NCBI GenBank assembly: GCA_017382615.1 | Contig: JAFNZX010000134.1 | Coordinates: forward strand, 1 to 8,845 | DNA length: 8,845 nucleotides | Reading direction: 5' to 3' | Source: Clostridia bacterium | GTDB taxonomy: Bacteria > Bacillota > Clostridia > Oscillospirales > CAG-272 | Notes under the pieces: model-generated | The model's input: the letters and a program-made list of their open reading frames with translations, nothing else | Databases searched by the model: none | What the model was told of the DNA's origin: nothing | Part shown: piece by piece, positions 1 through 7,122 of the stretch | Numbering within the stretch: position 1 is the stretch's first letter | How the letters are laid out: each line of letters starts with the position of its first letter | Program-made: the position numbers and the translations under genes

Positions 1-1194
1 TCTCTCACAAAAGGCACCGTTGGTAAAGTCCGGGAAGTCGACAGGTGCGCCGCCCTTGGCGATAGACATTTCAGACAGCGGGGTGACAGCCATCCATGCT
101 GCTGCGTCATAAACGTCGATGGGGCAAGGCGTACCGTTACGAACAGCCTCAATAAACGCGTCGTAGACCAAGCCGTCCATGCCGCCGTGACCGCCGCGCA
201 GTCCCTCCTTGAGATACTTCTCCCAAACGGGATGCTCGTACTTCTCCAGATACTTTTCAGCGTTATTCCAATTCTTGCTCCAGCACCAATGGTCAGCGGG
301 CGTGAAATCGGAATCCAGATAAATCGAGTTATTATCCTCCATGTACATACCCAGCGTGCCGCGCACGGTAAATCTGCGACTGTAGGCTCTGGGCAGCGTG
401 GTATCAAGGCTGAGCGTGATTGTCTCGCCGTTTGCGCACTTGATAATGGTGGTGACTACGTCGCCCTGCGCAAAGCTTGCGGTCTGAAGCGCGGGATTGA
501 CGTTTTCATGCTGCTTTGCATATTCATTCATGCCACGCGACTTGCTTGCCACGGAAACGAGCGACAAAAAGCGGTTACCGCGGTTGATATCCAGAATCTG
601 TGCGATGGGACCAAGCTCGTGCGTGGGATAGTTCTCGCAATTTCTGTGCAGATAATTGCGCAGTCTGTAATGTCTGTTTTCTTTGCCAAAAGCGATCTCA
701 TCACGCAAGTCGTGGCAATAACCGCCCTCGCAGTGCACGATCTCGCCAAACAGTCCTTGCTTGATCATATTCATGACCATCATTTCAGTGCGACCGTAGC
801 AGCAGTTCTCAAGGAACATAAAGGGGGTTCCCGTCTGCTCGTATGTACGTACCAGATCCCAGCATTGATCGATGGTGTACGCGCCGCCAACCTCCATACC
901 GACGGCAATACCCTTTTGCATGGCTTCAATGGCGATCGGCACGTGGGATTCCCAAGAGGAAAGAATGAGCACGGCATCTGCAAGATCCTGATTGAGCACG
1001 TCATGCCAATTCGTGCTTGCAAAGGGTTTGGGCTGACCGTGGCGCACAACGGTATCCACGCCCCATTGTACTCTGTCTTCATACGAGTCGCATACTGCTG
1101 TCACGACCATATTGTCCATTTCTAACAGACAATTCTCCATCATATATTGACCGCGGCATCCGATTCCAATTACCGCAACTCTTACCTTTTCCAT
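1..1194 (-). CDS. Gfo/Idh/MocA-fold oxidoreductase, GH109-like branch (partial, 3' end off window)
   Basis: The frame reads 398 codons from ATG at 1194 to the left edge without a stop, so the C-terminus is missing. The N-terminus has a Rossmann dinucleotide site (VIGIGCRG, residues 8-15) and a beta-2 end VCDS (34-37). Two stretches resemble GH109 alpha-N-acetylgalactosaminidase-like proteins: LENCCYGR (128-135) and NYPTHELGP (188-196), whose Tyr189/His192 pair sits where GH109 carries its catalytic Tyr and His. The late DVYDAAAW (360-367) and PVDFPDF (384-390) also fit that branch. The EKP lysine motif of ordinary family dehydrogenases is replaced by MEVGGA (100-105). A GGGGGG ribosome site (1203-1208) lies 8 nt before the ATG. 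NAD-dependent sugar chemistry is likely, but glycosidase activity is only inferred; a plain sugar dehydrogenase is the alternative. No signal peptide is seen, so a cytoplasmic location is likely. Confidence 0.85.
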   Translation of the reverse strand, partial: MEKVRVAVIGIGCRGQYMMENCLLEMDNMVVTAVCDSYEDRVQWGVDTVVRHGQPKPFASTNWHDVLNQDLADAVLILSSWESHVPIAIEAMQKGIAVGMEVGGAYTIDQCWDLVRTYEQTGTPFMFLENCCYGRTEMMVMNMIKQGLFGEIVHCEGGYCHDLRDEIAFGKENRHYRLRNYLHRNCENYPTHELGPIAQILDINRGNRFLSLVSVASKSRGMNEYAKQHENVNPALQTASFAQGDVVTTIIKCANGETITLSLDTTLPRAYSRRFTVRGTLGMYMEDNNSIYLDSDFTPADHWCWSKNWNNAEKYLEKYEHPVWEKYLKEGLRGGHGGMDGLVYDAFIEAVRNGTPCPIDVYDAAAWMAVTPLSEMSIAKGGAPVDFPDFTNGAFCER

Positions 1195-1231
1195 TATTCG
1201 TTCCCCCCGAGAAGTCGTTTTCACTTTAAAT

Positions 1232-1260
1232 AGTATATCATATTCCGTTCTTTTTGTCAA
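1232..1260 (-). promoter_or_regulatory. sigma-A-type promoter of the GH109-like gene
   Basis: On the minus strand a perfect -35 TTGACA (1255-1260) is followed after 17 nt by a -10 TATACT (1232-1237). The predicted transcript starts near 1225 and gives a leader of about 30 nt carrying the GGGGGG ribosome site. Match and spacing are near consensus. Confidence 0.8.
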
Positions 1261-1276
1261 GAATTTTCCAAAACTA

Positions 1277-1305
1277 TTGCAATGCCTCACAGGTTGTGCT
1301 ATAAT
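1277..1305 (+). promoter_or_regulatory. sigma-A-type promoter of trkA-trkH
   Basis: A -35 TTGCAA (1277-1282), a 17-nt spacer and a perfect -10 TATAAT (1300-1305) preceded by an extended-10 TG (1297-1298). Transcription would begin near 1312, leaving a leader of about 28 nt. That is too short for a c-di-AMP (ydaO) riboswitch or another leader regulator, so control, if any, is at the promoter or by ligand binding to TrkA. Confidence 0.8.
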
Positions 1306-1327
1306 AAATGCGTATGTATTTTATGAA

Positions 1328-1332
1328 CGGAG
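1328..1332 (+). promoter_or_regulatory. ribosome binding site deciding the trkA start
   Basis: CGGAG lies 8 nt before the ATG at 1341. In-frame ATGs at 1308, 1314 and 1323 lack such a site, and 1308 lies before or at the predicted transcription start, so 1341 is preferred. Confidence 0.7.
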
Positions 1333-1340
1333 TTCAGAAT

Positions 1341-2696
1341 ATGAAAATTATTATCGTTGGTGCAGGCACTGTCGGAACGGTTATTTGTTCAAGACTTGCC
1401 CGCGACAATTTCAACATCACATTGATCGACAACAACGTCTCCGTGCTTGCCGAAATGAGTAACAAATTTGATATCATTGGAATTGAAGGTAACGGTGCGT
1501 CCGTTTCCACGCTGCGCAAGGCAGGTGCGGACAAAGCGGATCTTTTGGTTGCTGTTACAAATCAAGACGAGTTGAATATTCTATGCTGTGCATCAGCAAA
1601 AAAACTGGGCACAAAGCACACAATCGCACGTGTACGCAACCCGGAATACAATGAGTTGATGCAGATGATCAAAAATGACCTCAACCTTTCTCTGACCATC
1701 AATCCCGAGCAAGAGGTCGCAAAAGAAATTTCGCGCATGCTGCGCTTTCCGTCTGCAACAAAAATTGATACTTGCTATCATGGCAGAGTGGAGCTTGCAG
1801 AGTTTGTAATTGGTGAGGATTCTCCCCTTTGCGGCATGCCACTGGCTCAGCTGAATGCTAAGTTAAATCTGCGATTTTTGATCTGCGGTGTTCTCAGAGA
1901 TGGTAAAGCCTACATACCTAAGGGAGATTTTATTCTTGCCGAGGGTGATAACGTCTGCCTGACTGCACACGATGAAGAAATGATGCACTTTTTCAAAGCG
2001 ATCGGCGCTTACAAGCACCCGGTAAAAGACGTATTGATCGTAGGTGGCGGCAGAATGACATATTACTTGATGAATCATTTGCAAAAAAGCAAAATACGCG
2101 CCACCGTTATCGAACCTGATAAGCAGCGTGCACGCGAAATTGCAGAAAAGTTCAATTGTAACGTCATTCGTGAGGACGGCACCAACCAGTCCGTACTAAA
2201 AGAAGAAGGCATCGCCAATGCAGATGCATTCCTTGCGCTTTCGGCTGTCGATGAAGGCAACGCAATCGTTTCCCTTTACGCAAAATCGCAAGGGACAAAA
2301 AAAATCATCACACTCATCAGCGCCATGCAATACGTCGATCTGTTTAAACGCATGGGACTTGACGGCATTGTTTCTCCCAAATATTCCACTTCAAACGAAA
2401 TTTTGCGTTACGTAAGATCCCTCGCTGTTACCAAGGACATCGAGATCGAATCCTTGCACAAGCTGATGGAAGATAATTTCGAGGCACTCGAGTGCGTAAT
2501 TAAGGAGCCTGTTGAGGGAATTACAGGAATTGCACTTAAGAATTTGAAGCTAAGATCTGACGTGCTGATCGCAAGCATCGTACACAAGGACAAAATCGTG
2601 ATTCCCTCCGGTAACGATACTATGGAGAGCGGCGACACAGTCATTCTGTTTACATCCGGTGTGGAAATCAACGACATAAAGGATATACTGAAATAA
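1341..2696 (+). CDS. trkA: TrkA, regulatory NAD-binding subunit of Trk potassium uptake
   Basis: This 451-aa protein has the usual TrkA length and double RCK architecture: RCK_N1 (about 1-120), RCK_C1 (about 140-220), RCK_N2 (about 230-345), RCK_C2 (about 365-450). It is a cytoplasmic ring-forming subunit that binds nucleotides and gates the membrane partner TrkH. The first Rossmann site is canonical, GAGTVG (7-12), with the ribose-binding acidic residue Asp30. The second, GGGRMT (235-240), lacks the third glycine, so nucleotide binding in that half may be altered. The start at 1341 puts the first strand (MKIIIVGAG) at the N-terminus, as is normal for the family. It is separated from trkH by a single nucleotide, indicating one operon with translational coupling. 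The transport role follows from family knowledge and the adjacent trkH. Confidence 0.95.
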   Translation: MKIIIVGAGTVGTVICSRLARDNFNITLIDNNVSVLAEMSNKFDIIGIEGNGASVSTLRKAGADKADLLVAVTNQDELNILCCASAKKLGTKHTIARVRNPEYNELMQMIKNDLNLSLTINPEQEVAKEISRMLRFPSATKIDTCYHGRVELAEFVIGEDSPLCGMPLAQLNAKLNLRFLICGVLRDGKAYIPKGDFILAEGDNVCLTAHDEEMMHFFKAIGAYKHPVKDVLIVGGGRMTYYLMNHLQKSKIRATVIEPDKQRAREIAEKFNCNVIREDGTNQSVLKEEGIANADAFLALSAVDEGNAIVSLYAKSQGTKKIITLISAMQYVDLFKRMGLDGIVSPKYSTSNEILRYVRSLAVTKDIEIESLHKLMEDNFEALECVIKEPVEGITGIALKNLKLRSDVLIASIVHKDKIVIPSGNDTMESGDTVILFTSGVEINDIKDILK

Positions 2697-2697
2697 T

Positions 2698-4137
2698 ATG
2701 AATTATCGTATGCTACGGTATCTGCTGGGCTGCATTTTGCTCATTGAAGCAATTCTTATGCTATTGCCCTTGGCAGTTTCATTGATCTTGCATGAGAACG
2801 TCATGCCTTTCGTTTATACGATCGTAATTCTGCTTGTCATTTCAACGCCTTGCGTGATTCTGAAACCCAAAAATACGCAGATTTATGCAAGAGAGGGCTT
2901 TGTTTGCGTCAGTGCAGCATGGATTCTGCTGGCGGTGTTTGGGGCACTTCCCTTTATTTTCAGTGGCGCAATCACAAATCCCATTGACGCATTTTTTGAA
3001 ACTGTTTCCGGATTTACCACTACAGGTGCAACCATCCTGCCTGCAGTAGAGCATCTGCCCAAGGGCATTCTGTTCTGGCGCAGCTTTACCCACTGGATTG
3101 GCGGCATGGGCGTGCTTGTGTTCATGCTGGCGATACTGCCAAGTGCAGGAGGAGAGGCAATTCACTTAATGCGCGCTGAAGTTCCCGGACCGACTAAGGG
3201 AAAGTTAGTACCCAAAATGCGCCAGACCGCGCTGATTCTGTACGGCATTTATATCGCGTTAACTTGTATTCAAATCATTGCCCTGCTGCTTTGCAAGCTG
3301 CCTTTATATGATGCAATCGTCAGTGCGTTCGCAACGGCAGGTACAGGCGGTTTCTCCATTTTGAACGAATCTATAGCGGGCTATCATAACCCTGCAGCCG
3401 AATGGGTCATTGGCGTTTTCATGCTGCTGTTCGGTATCAACTTTAATCTGTTTTTCTTTATATTGGTCGGAAAAATCAAATATGTTTTCAAAAGTGAGGA
3501 GTTGCGCGCTTATTTGGGCGTAGTGGCGGTTGCTGTCACTGTAATATTGATCAACACTTACCACACGTTTGAATCGTTCGGTCAAGGATTGCGCACAGTT
3601 TTCTTCCAGGTGTCCTCAATCATTACAACTACGGGATTTTGCACGGTTGAATTCAACGACTGGCCCGTGCTCTCTAAAACCGTAATCGTCATGCTGATGA
3701 TGATCGGTGCTTGTGCCGGTTCTACGGGCGGCGGGTTGAAGATTTCCCGAATCATGATCTTATGCAAAAATATTGTTCGCGAAATTAAGCATATGATCAG
3801 ACCTCGCTCGGTTAACGTTGTCAGAGTTGACGGCGATGTAGTACCAGACGAAACGCTACGTTCCGCGACGGGATATCTGACAGTTTACATCTTGGTAACT
3901 ATAATCACTATGCTGATCATTTCGATTGACGGCATTAGTATGGAAACAAATCTTACAGCAGCAGTTTCCTGCGTAAACAATATCGGACCTGCGCTGGGAG
4001 AATTTGGTGCATTCGGGAATTTTTCTCCTTATTCCGATTTTTCTACGCTTGTACTCTCCTTCTCTATGCTGTTCGGCAGGTTGGAACTCGTGCCTATGAT
4101 GGTATTGTTCTCCCCTCATGCATGGAAAAAAAGATAA
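2698..4137 (+). CDS. trkH: TrkH, potassium-translocating membrane subunit
   Basis: A 479-aa polytopic membrane protein of the TrkH/KtrB superfamily, which carries K+ into the cell through a fourfold pseudo-symmetric pore. The four filter loops are visible: SGFTTTGAT (104-112), TAGTGGFS (213-220), TTTGFCT (310-316) and NNIGPALG (427-434). The glycine-rich intramembrane gate loop of the third repeat is GACAGSTGGG (337-346), and the conserved final-helix arginine is probably Arg461 in FGRLELVP. An N-terminal pair of hydrophobic helices (about 8-31 and 37-55) precedes the first repeat, as in TrkH rather than the shorter KtrB. The start codon lies 1 nt after the trkA stop, and the nearest purine-rich stretch (AAGGA) is well upstream, so initiation probably depends on ribosomes finishing trkA. 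The gene ends 11 nt before a strong terminator. Confidence 0.95.
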   Translation: MNYRMLRYLLGCILLIEAILMLLPLAVSLILHENVMPFVYTIVILLVISTPCVILKPKNTQIYAREGFVCVSAAWILLAVFGALPFIFSGAITNPIDAFFETVSGFTTTGATILPAVEHLPKGILFWRSFTHWIGGMGVLVFMLAILPSAGGEAIHLMRAEVPGPTKGKLVPKMRQTALILYGIYIALTCIQIIALLLCKLPLYDAIVSAFATAGTGGFSILNESIAGYHNPAAEWVIGVFMLLFGINFNLFFFILVGKIKYVFKSEELRAYLGVVAVAVTVILINTYHTFESFGQGLRTVFFQVSSIITTTGFCTVEFNDWPVLSKTVIVMLMMIGACAGSTGGGLKISRIMILCKNIVREIKHMIRPRSVNVVRVDGDVVPDETLRSATGYLTVYILVTIITMLIISIDGISMETNLTAAVSCVNNIGPALGEFGAFGNFSPYSDFSTLVLSFSMLFGRLELVPMMVLFSPHAWKKR

Positions 4138-4148
4138 TTAAAAAATTT

Positions 4149-4174
4149 CGGCGAAGGCTTGCAAGCCTTCGCCG
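4149..4174. terminator. bidirectional intrinsic terminator between convergent operons
   Basis: A perfect 26-bp palindrome with 13-nt arms (CGGCGAAGGCTTG and its complement) sits between the trkH stop (4135-4137) and the stop of the opposing gene (4180-4182). It is followed by GTTTATCTATTT on the plus strand and by AAATTTTTT on the minus strand. The minus side has the better T-run, but the hairpin can serve both operons. Confidence 0.88.
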
Positions 4175-4179
4175 TTTAT

Positions 4180-5148
4180 CTATTTAGTTACGTTTTCGGG
4201 ATTTCCTTGGCTTCTGTATGCAGCAAGCACCAAGCGCACAACCTTTGCAGCCTCTTTACCATCAATAGGAAATTGTCTGCCCGTTTTCACACAGTCATAG
4301 AAATCCGCAATAAGTGCACCGTGGCTTGAGCCGTAGCATGCTTTTCCAAGTGCCAATGCCCCCTCCTCATAGTATTCATGGCGGTTGCCATAAAGCACGT
4401 CCTTAGGCATGACCTTTATCCACTCACCGTCCGCACATAGCGTCAGCTCTACCGGACAATCGGTTGCGCCGCCATTGGTAGCATAGAAGGTAAAGCCTTG
4501 ATTGGGAGCACCTGCCAATATCACGGCGGTATCCTCCACCTCTATTGCATCAGAAAGCGTCAAGCAGGATATGGTTGCGCGTAATTGCTCCGGCATACCG
4601 ACAAGCCATTGCACCAAATCAAGCGTGTGCAGTGCCTGATTGATCAATACGCCGCCTCCCTCGGTGTCCCATTTTCCTCTCCACGCGCCAGATGCATAAT
4701 ATGCGGCATCTCTGTGCCACGTCACGCTCGCGGTCGCACACAGGCTTTTTTTGCCCTCTAAGTAAGTCTTTACCGCAAGGTTTGCGGCATTATATCTGTT
4801 TTGCAAGCATACACCCAACTGCGCCTTGCTTTTTTTCTCCGCTTCAAGGATGCGAGGTATATCCGCCTCCCTGATGCACAGCGGTTTTTCGCAAAGCACG
4901 TTGATCCCACGATTCAAAGCAGCGACGATCATGTCTGCATGCAGGTAATGCGGCGTGCAGATATGTACTGCGTCGATCTGCTCGCGATCCAGCATCTCAA
5001 CGTAATCCGTATAGTGGCGCTGACCCGGAGCGCTTCGTAAGGCGGCTTCATTAACGTCACATACCGCTACAATCTCATGCCCTTGACTATGAAGCACCTG
5101 CTCATGAAGCTTGGCAATATTACCGTAACCGATAATAGCAGATCTCAT
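4180..5148 (-). CDS. Gfo/Idh/MocA family oxidoreductase (operon gene 4)
   Basis: A 322-aa predicted NAD(P)-dependent sugar or cyclitol dehydrogenase, the last gene of the operon. The Rossmann strand holds IGYGNIA (6-12) with ICTPHYLH (63-70) later in the domain, then the canonical CEKPL (86-90) whose Lys88 is the usual catalytic lysine. The C-terminal domain carries GGGVLINQALHTLDLVQW (164-181), where His174 and Asp177 occupy the expected active-site positions. I chose ATG 5148 over the longer in-frame ATG 5193. AAGGAG (5155-5160) lies 6 nt before 5148, and the residues before it do not belong to the family fold and would overlap the preceding gene. The ribosome site overlaps the stop of that gene, 10 nt upstream, so the two are probably coupled. 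No signal peptide is seen. The substrate is unknown. Confidence 0.9.
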   Translation of the reverse strand: MRSAIIGYGNIAKLHEQVLHSQGHEIVAVCDVNEAALRSAPGQRHYTDYVEMLDREQIDAVHICTPHYLHADMIVAALNRGINVLCEKPLCIREADIPRILEAEKKSKAQLGVCLQNRYNAANLAVKTYLEGKKSLCATASVTWHRDAAYYASGAWRGKWDTEGGGVLINQALHTLDLVQWLVGMPEQLRATISCLTLSDAIEVEDTAVILAGAPNQGFTFYATNGGATDCPVELTLCADGEWIKVMPKDVLYGNRHEYYEEGALALGKACYGSSHGALIADFYDCVKTGRQFPIDGKEAAKVVRLVLAAYRSQGNPENVTK

Positions 5149-5154
5149 AAATTT

Positions 5155-5160
5155 CTCCTT
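5155..5160 (-). promoter_or_regulatory. ribosome binding site fixing the start at 5148
   Basis: AAGGAG on the minus strand, 6 nt from ATG 5148 and sharing two bases with the TAA stop (5159-5161) of the upstream gene. It argues against the alternative ATG at 5193. Confidence 0.8.
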
Positions 5161-6337
5161 ATTTCGAGCCAAACGTGCCTGCGGTATCTGCAATTGCAGC
5201 GTCTACGCAGGTCTTTTTCTTGGAATTTGCAACGTGCTGCTCCAGCTCACGCAGATATCTGTCCTCATCCACGGGCAGCATGATAGGCTCGCCGTTGTTC
5301 CAGCCGGAAAGCTCCATCGCATTCATCAGCTCAACACCATTGATGCCCTCTTTACCGTCAACAAACAAGGGCTCTTCGCCGCGAATTGCAGCGATAAAGT
5401 TATTGATAATACCCATGTGCTGAGGGTTCTCACCGTCAGTTTCAACCTCGGTCATGGTGCACTTAGGAGGCACGAAGCCGATGGTTGCAGTCTTAGACCA
5501 CTCCTGAGAGTCCTGCTCGTTCTGCCAATAGTAAAGCTTGTTATTCTCTACCAGCAGCTTACCCTTAGTACCGGAGATTTCAAATCGGTTGGTACCGGGA
5601 GCTTCTCCGGTAGTAGTAATGAATACACCGGTAGCTCCATTCTTATAACGGAAGTATGCGGTTACTTCATCTTCTACCTCAATATCGTGCCATTTGCCAA
5701 ACTGACAGAAGCCGTTGACCTGCTCAGGAAGCTCTCCTACAACCCATTGCACAAGGTCGATTTGGTGGGGACACTGATTGAACAGCACGCCGCCGCCTTC
5801 GCCTTCCCAGGTAGCTCTCCAGCTGCCGCTATCGTAATACTGCTGGGTGCGGTACCAGTCGGTAATGATCCAGGTGACTCTTTGCAGCTCACCGATGCCG
5901 CCTGCCTGCACGATCTCACGCATTTTGCGGTATACGCAGTTGGTACGCTGATTGAACATCATGGCAAAGAGCGCGTTCGACTGCTTGGCAACCTCATTCA
6001 TTTCTTTGACCTGCTTGGTATAAACTCCTGCAGGCTTGTCACAGATGACGTGAATGCCGCGCTTGAGTGCTTCCATTACCATTTCCGGATGGAAATAGTG
6101 CGGCACAACGACCATAACCATATCGCAAAGACCGCTGTCAAGCATTTCAATATAGTTATCAAAATAGGCTACGTCCTGCCCAACGGTTCTGGTCTTCATG
6201 ATCTCGATTTTTGCGGGATTGTTATCGCAAAGTGCAGTGATGACTCCATTCGGAATTTTGCCGGGATTAAAAAGCCCTGCCATATAATGCGTGCCTTGAT
6301 TGCCCAGTCCAATAATACCAACTCTTACCTTTTCCAT
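5159..6337 (-). CDS. Gfo/Idh/MocA family oxidoreductase (operon gene 3)
   Basis: A 392-aa predicted NAD(P)-dependent sugar dehydrogenase. It shows IGLGNQGTHY (9-18) as the dinucleotide site, VVVPHYFHPE (76-85) and CDKPAG (99-104), a DKP form of the usual EKP catalytic motif with Lys101 retained. GGGVLFNQCPHQIDLVQW (181-198) supplies His191 and Asp194. It shares a YYxSGxWRxxWxxEGGGVLxNQ pattern with the following gene, so the two are related, but it is about 70 residues longer, with extra C-terminal sequence after about residue 345. AAGGAGG (6347-6353) lies 9 nt before the start and overlaps the stop of the upstream isomerase gene, with a 14-nt gap. It may oxidise a sugar hydroxyl while the companion oxidoreductase works on, or reverses, a later step; this is inference. 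No signal peptide is seen. Confidence 0.9.
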   Translation of the reverse strand: MEKVRVGIIGLGNQGTHYMAGLFNPGKIPNGVITALCDNNPAKIEIMKTRTVGQDVAYFDNYIEMLDSGLCDMVMVVVPHYFHPEMVMEALKRGIHVICDKPAGVYTKQVKEMNEVAKQSNALFAMMFNQRTNCVYRKMREIVQAGGIGELQRVTWIITDWYRTQQYYDSGSWRATWEGEGGGVLFNQCPHQIDLVQWVVGELPEQVNGFCQFGKWHDIEVEDEVTAYFRYKNGATGVFITTTGEAPGTNRFEISGTKGKLLVENNKLYYWQNEQDSQEWSKTATIGFVPPKCTMTEVETDGENPQHMGIINNFIAAIRGEEPLFVDGKEGINGVELMNAMELSGWNNGEPIMLPVDEDRYLRELEQHVANSKKKTCVDAAIADTAGTFGSK

Positions 6338-6351
6338 TTCTTTAGTCCTCC

Positions 6352-7122
6352 TTAAAGGTTTGCTTTGATGTATTTGATGCTGCGACCGACCTGTTCCATA
6401 GTGTCGGGCAGTGTTGCTGCATTATCCTGTTCTACAAGAAAATACTGTGCGCCTGCTGCCTTCATGCGAGGCAACAACGAAACAAAATCAATATTACCGT
6501 CACCAACGGGCGCAAAGATCGGTGTGAATCCACCGGGATTTTCGGGAGTATTGGTGATCATATAATCCTTTAAATGCACGCAGCAGATTCTGCCCTTCAA
6601 GCGATCAATCGTATTGCCGACGTCTACGCCACCATACTGTAGCCAGTAGGTATCCAACGTATAGTTGATGTACGGTGCATTTTCAATGATGTAATCAAAC
6701 ACGGTCTGCCCGCCATGCTTAAAAAATTCAAAATGATGATGGTGATAGAAGAAAGAAAAACCGTTATTCTGCATGATCTCGCCCGCTTTGTTGAGCTGAT
6801 CGATCATATGCTTGCATCTAACCTCATCCGCAATTGCATCGGGAGGAATAGCACCAAGTCCGATGTTCTTGCAGCCGAATTTCGCGTGCTCCTCCATAAG
6901 CGCCCCGGTATCGTTTACAATGCGATCCATAGGCACGTGGGTCAACACCACGGGTAAGCCCGATTGCGCACTGACACGAGCAATTCTGTCTGCGTCAAAG
7001 GCACCACCGGAATATTGAATGTACGAATACCCCAGCTCCTTGAGTGCCAAAGCAGCTTCCAAGAAGTGCTCCTCGGTATCCAGATAATTGCGAATGGAAT
7101 ACAAATTAAGTCCTGCTTGCAT
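6352..7122 (-). CDS. Sugar phosphate isomerase/epimerase-like TIM-barrel protein (operon gene 2)
   Basis: A 256-aa single-domain protein of the xylose-isomerase-like TIM-barrel superfamily (COG1082, AP endonuclease 2 fold), which includes inosose dehydratases, epimerases and some glycoside beta-elimination enzymes. Likely metal or active-site positions are His127-His130 in YHHHHFEF (126-133), Asp157 in LDTYW (156-160), His183 and Lys185 in VHLKD (182-186), and Glu231 in VEQDN (230-234). GDGNID (207-212) is also typical. The start overlaps the end of the upstream gene by 17 nt in another frame. AGGAGG (7134-7139) sits 11 nt before the ATG, rather far. The protein is probably cytoplasmic. Isomerase, epimerase, dehydratase or lyase cannot be decided from sequence alone. 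Confidence 0.87.
   Translation of the reverse strand: MQAGLNLYSIRNYLDTEEHFLEAALALKELGYSYIQYSGGAFDADRIARVSAQSGLPVVLTHVPMDRIVNDTGALMEEHAKFGCKNIGLGAIPPDAIADEVRCKHMIDQLNKAGEIMQNNGFSFFYHHHHFEFFKHGGQTVFDYIIENAPYINYTLDTYWLQYGGVDVGNTIDRLKGRICCVHLKDYMITNTPENPGGFTPIFAPVGDGNIDFVSLLPRMKAAGAQYFLVEQDNAATLPDTMEQVGRSIKYIKANL

Larger units (their letters stand above)
1195..1340. other. intergenic divergent control region, GH109-like gene / trkA
   Basis: 146 nt without a gene. It holds the two back-to-back promoters, whose -35 boxes are 16 nt apart, and both ribosome sites. I see no riboswitch-like fold or clear palindrome. Confidence 0.7.

Noticed and set aside
187..1125. Plus-strand open frame (312 codons) opposite the GH109-like gene
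   Set aside because: The minus strand reads without a stop through the whole region with GH109-like motifs. The plus frame has no family features.
1308..1340. N-terminal extension of TrkA from ATG 1308
   Set aside because: The ATG lies at or before the predicted transcription start and lacks a ribosome site. The first beta strand begins at the 1341 start.
5149..5193. N-terminal extension of the last operon gene starting at ATG 5193
   Set aside because: The extra 15 residues do not fit the Rossmann start and overlap the preceding gene. AAGGAG is correctly spaced for ATG 5148.
5234..6355. Long plus-strand open frame (373 codons) opposite operon gene 3
   Set aside because: It mirrors a clear Gfo/Idh/MocA gene with a strong ribosome site and family motifs. 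The antisense frame shows no recognisable domain, so it is a codon-usage shadow.
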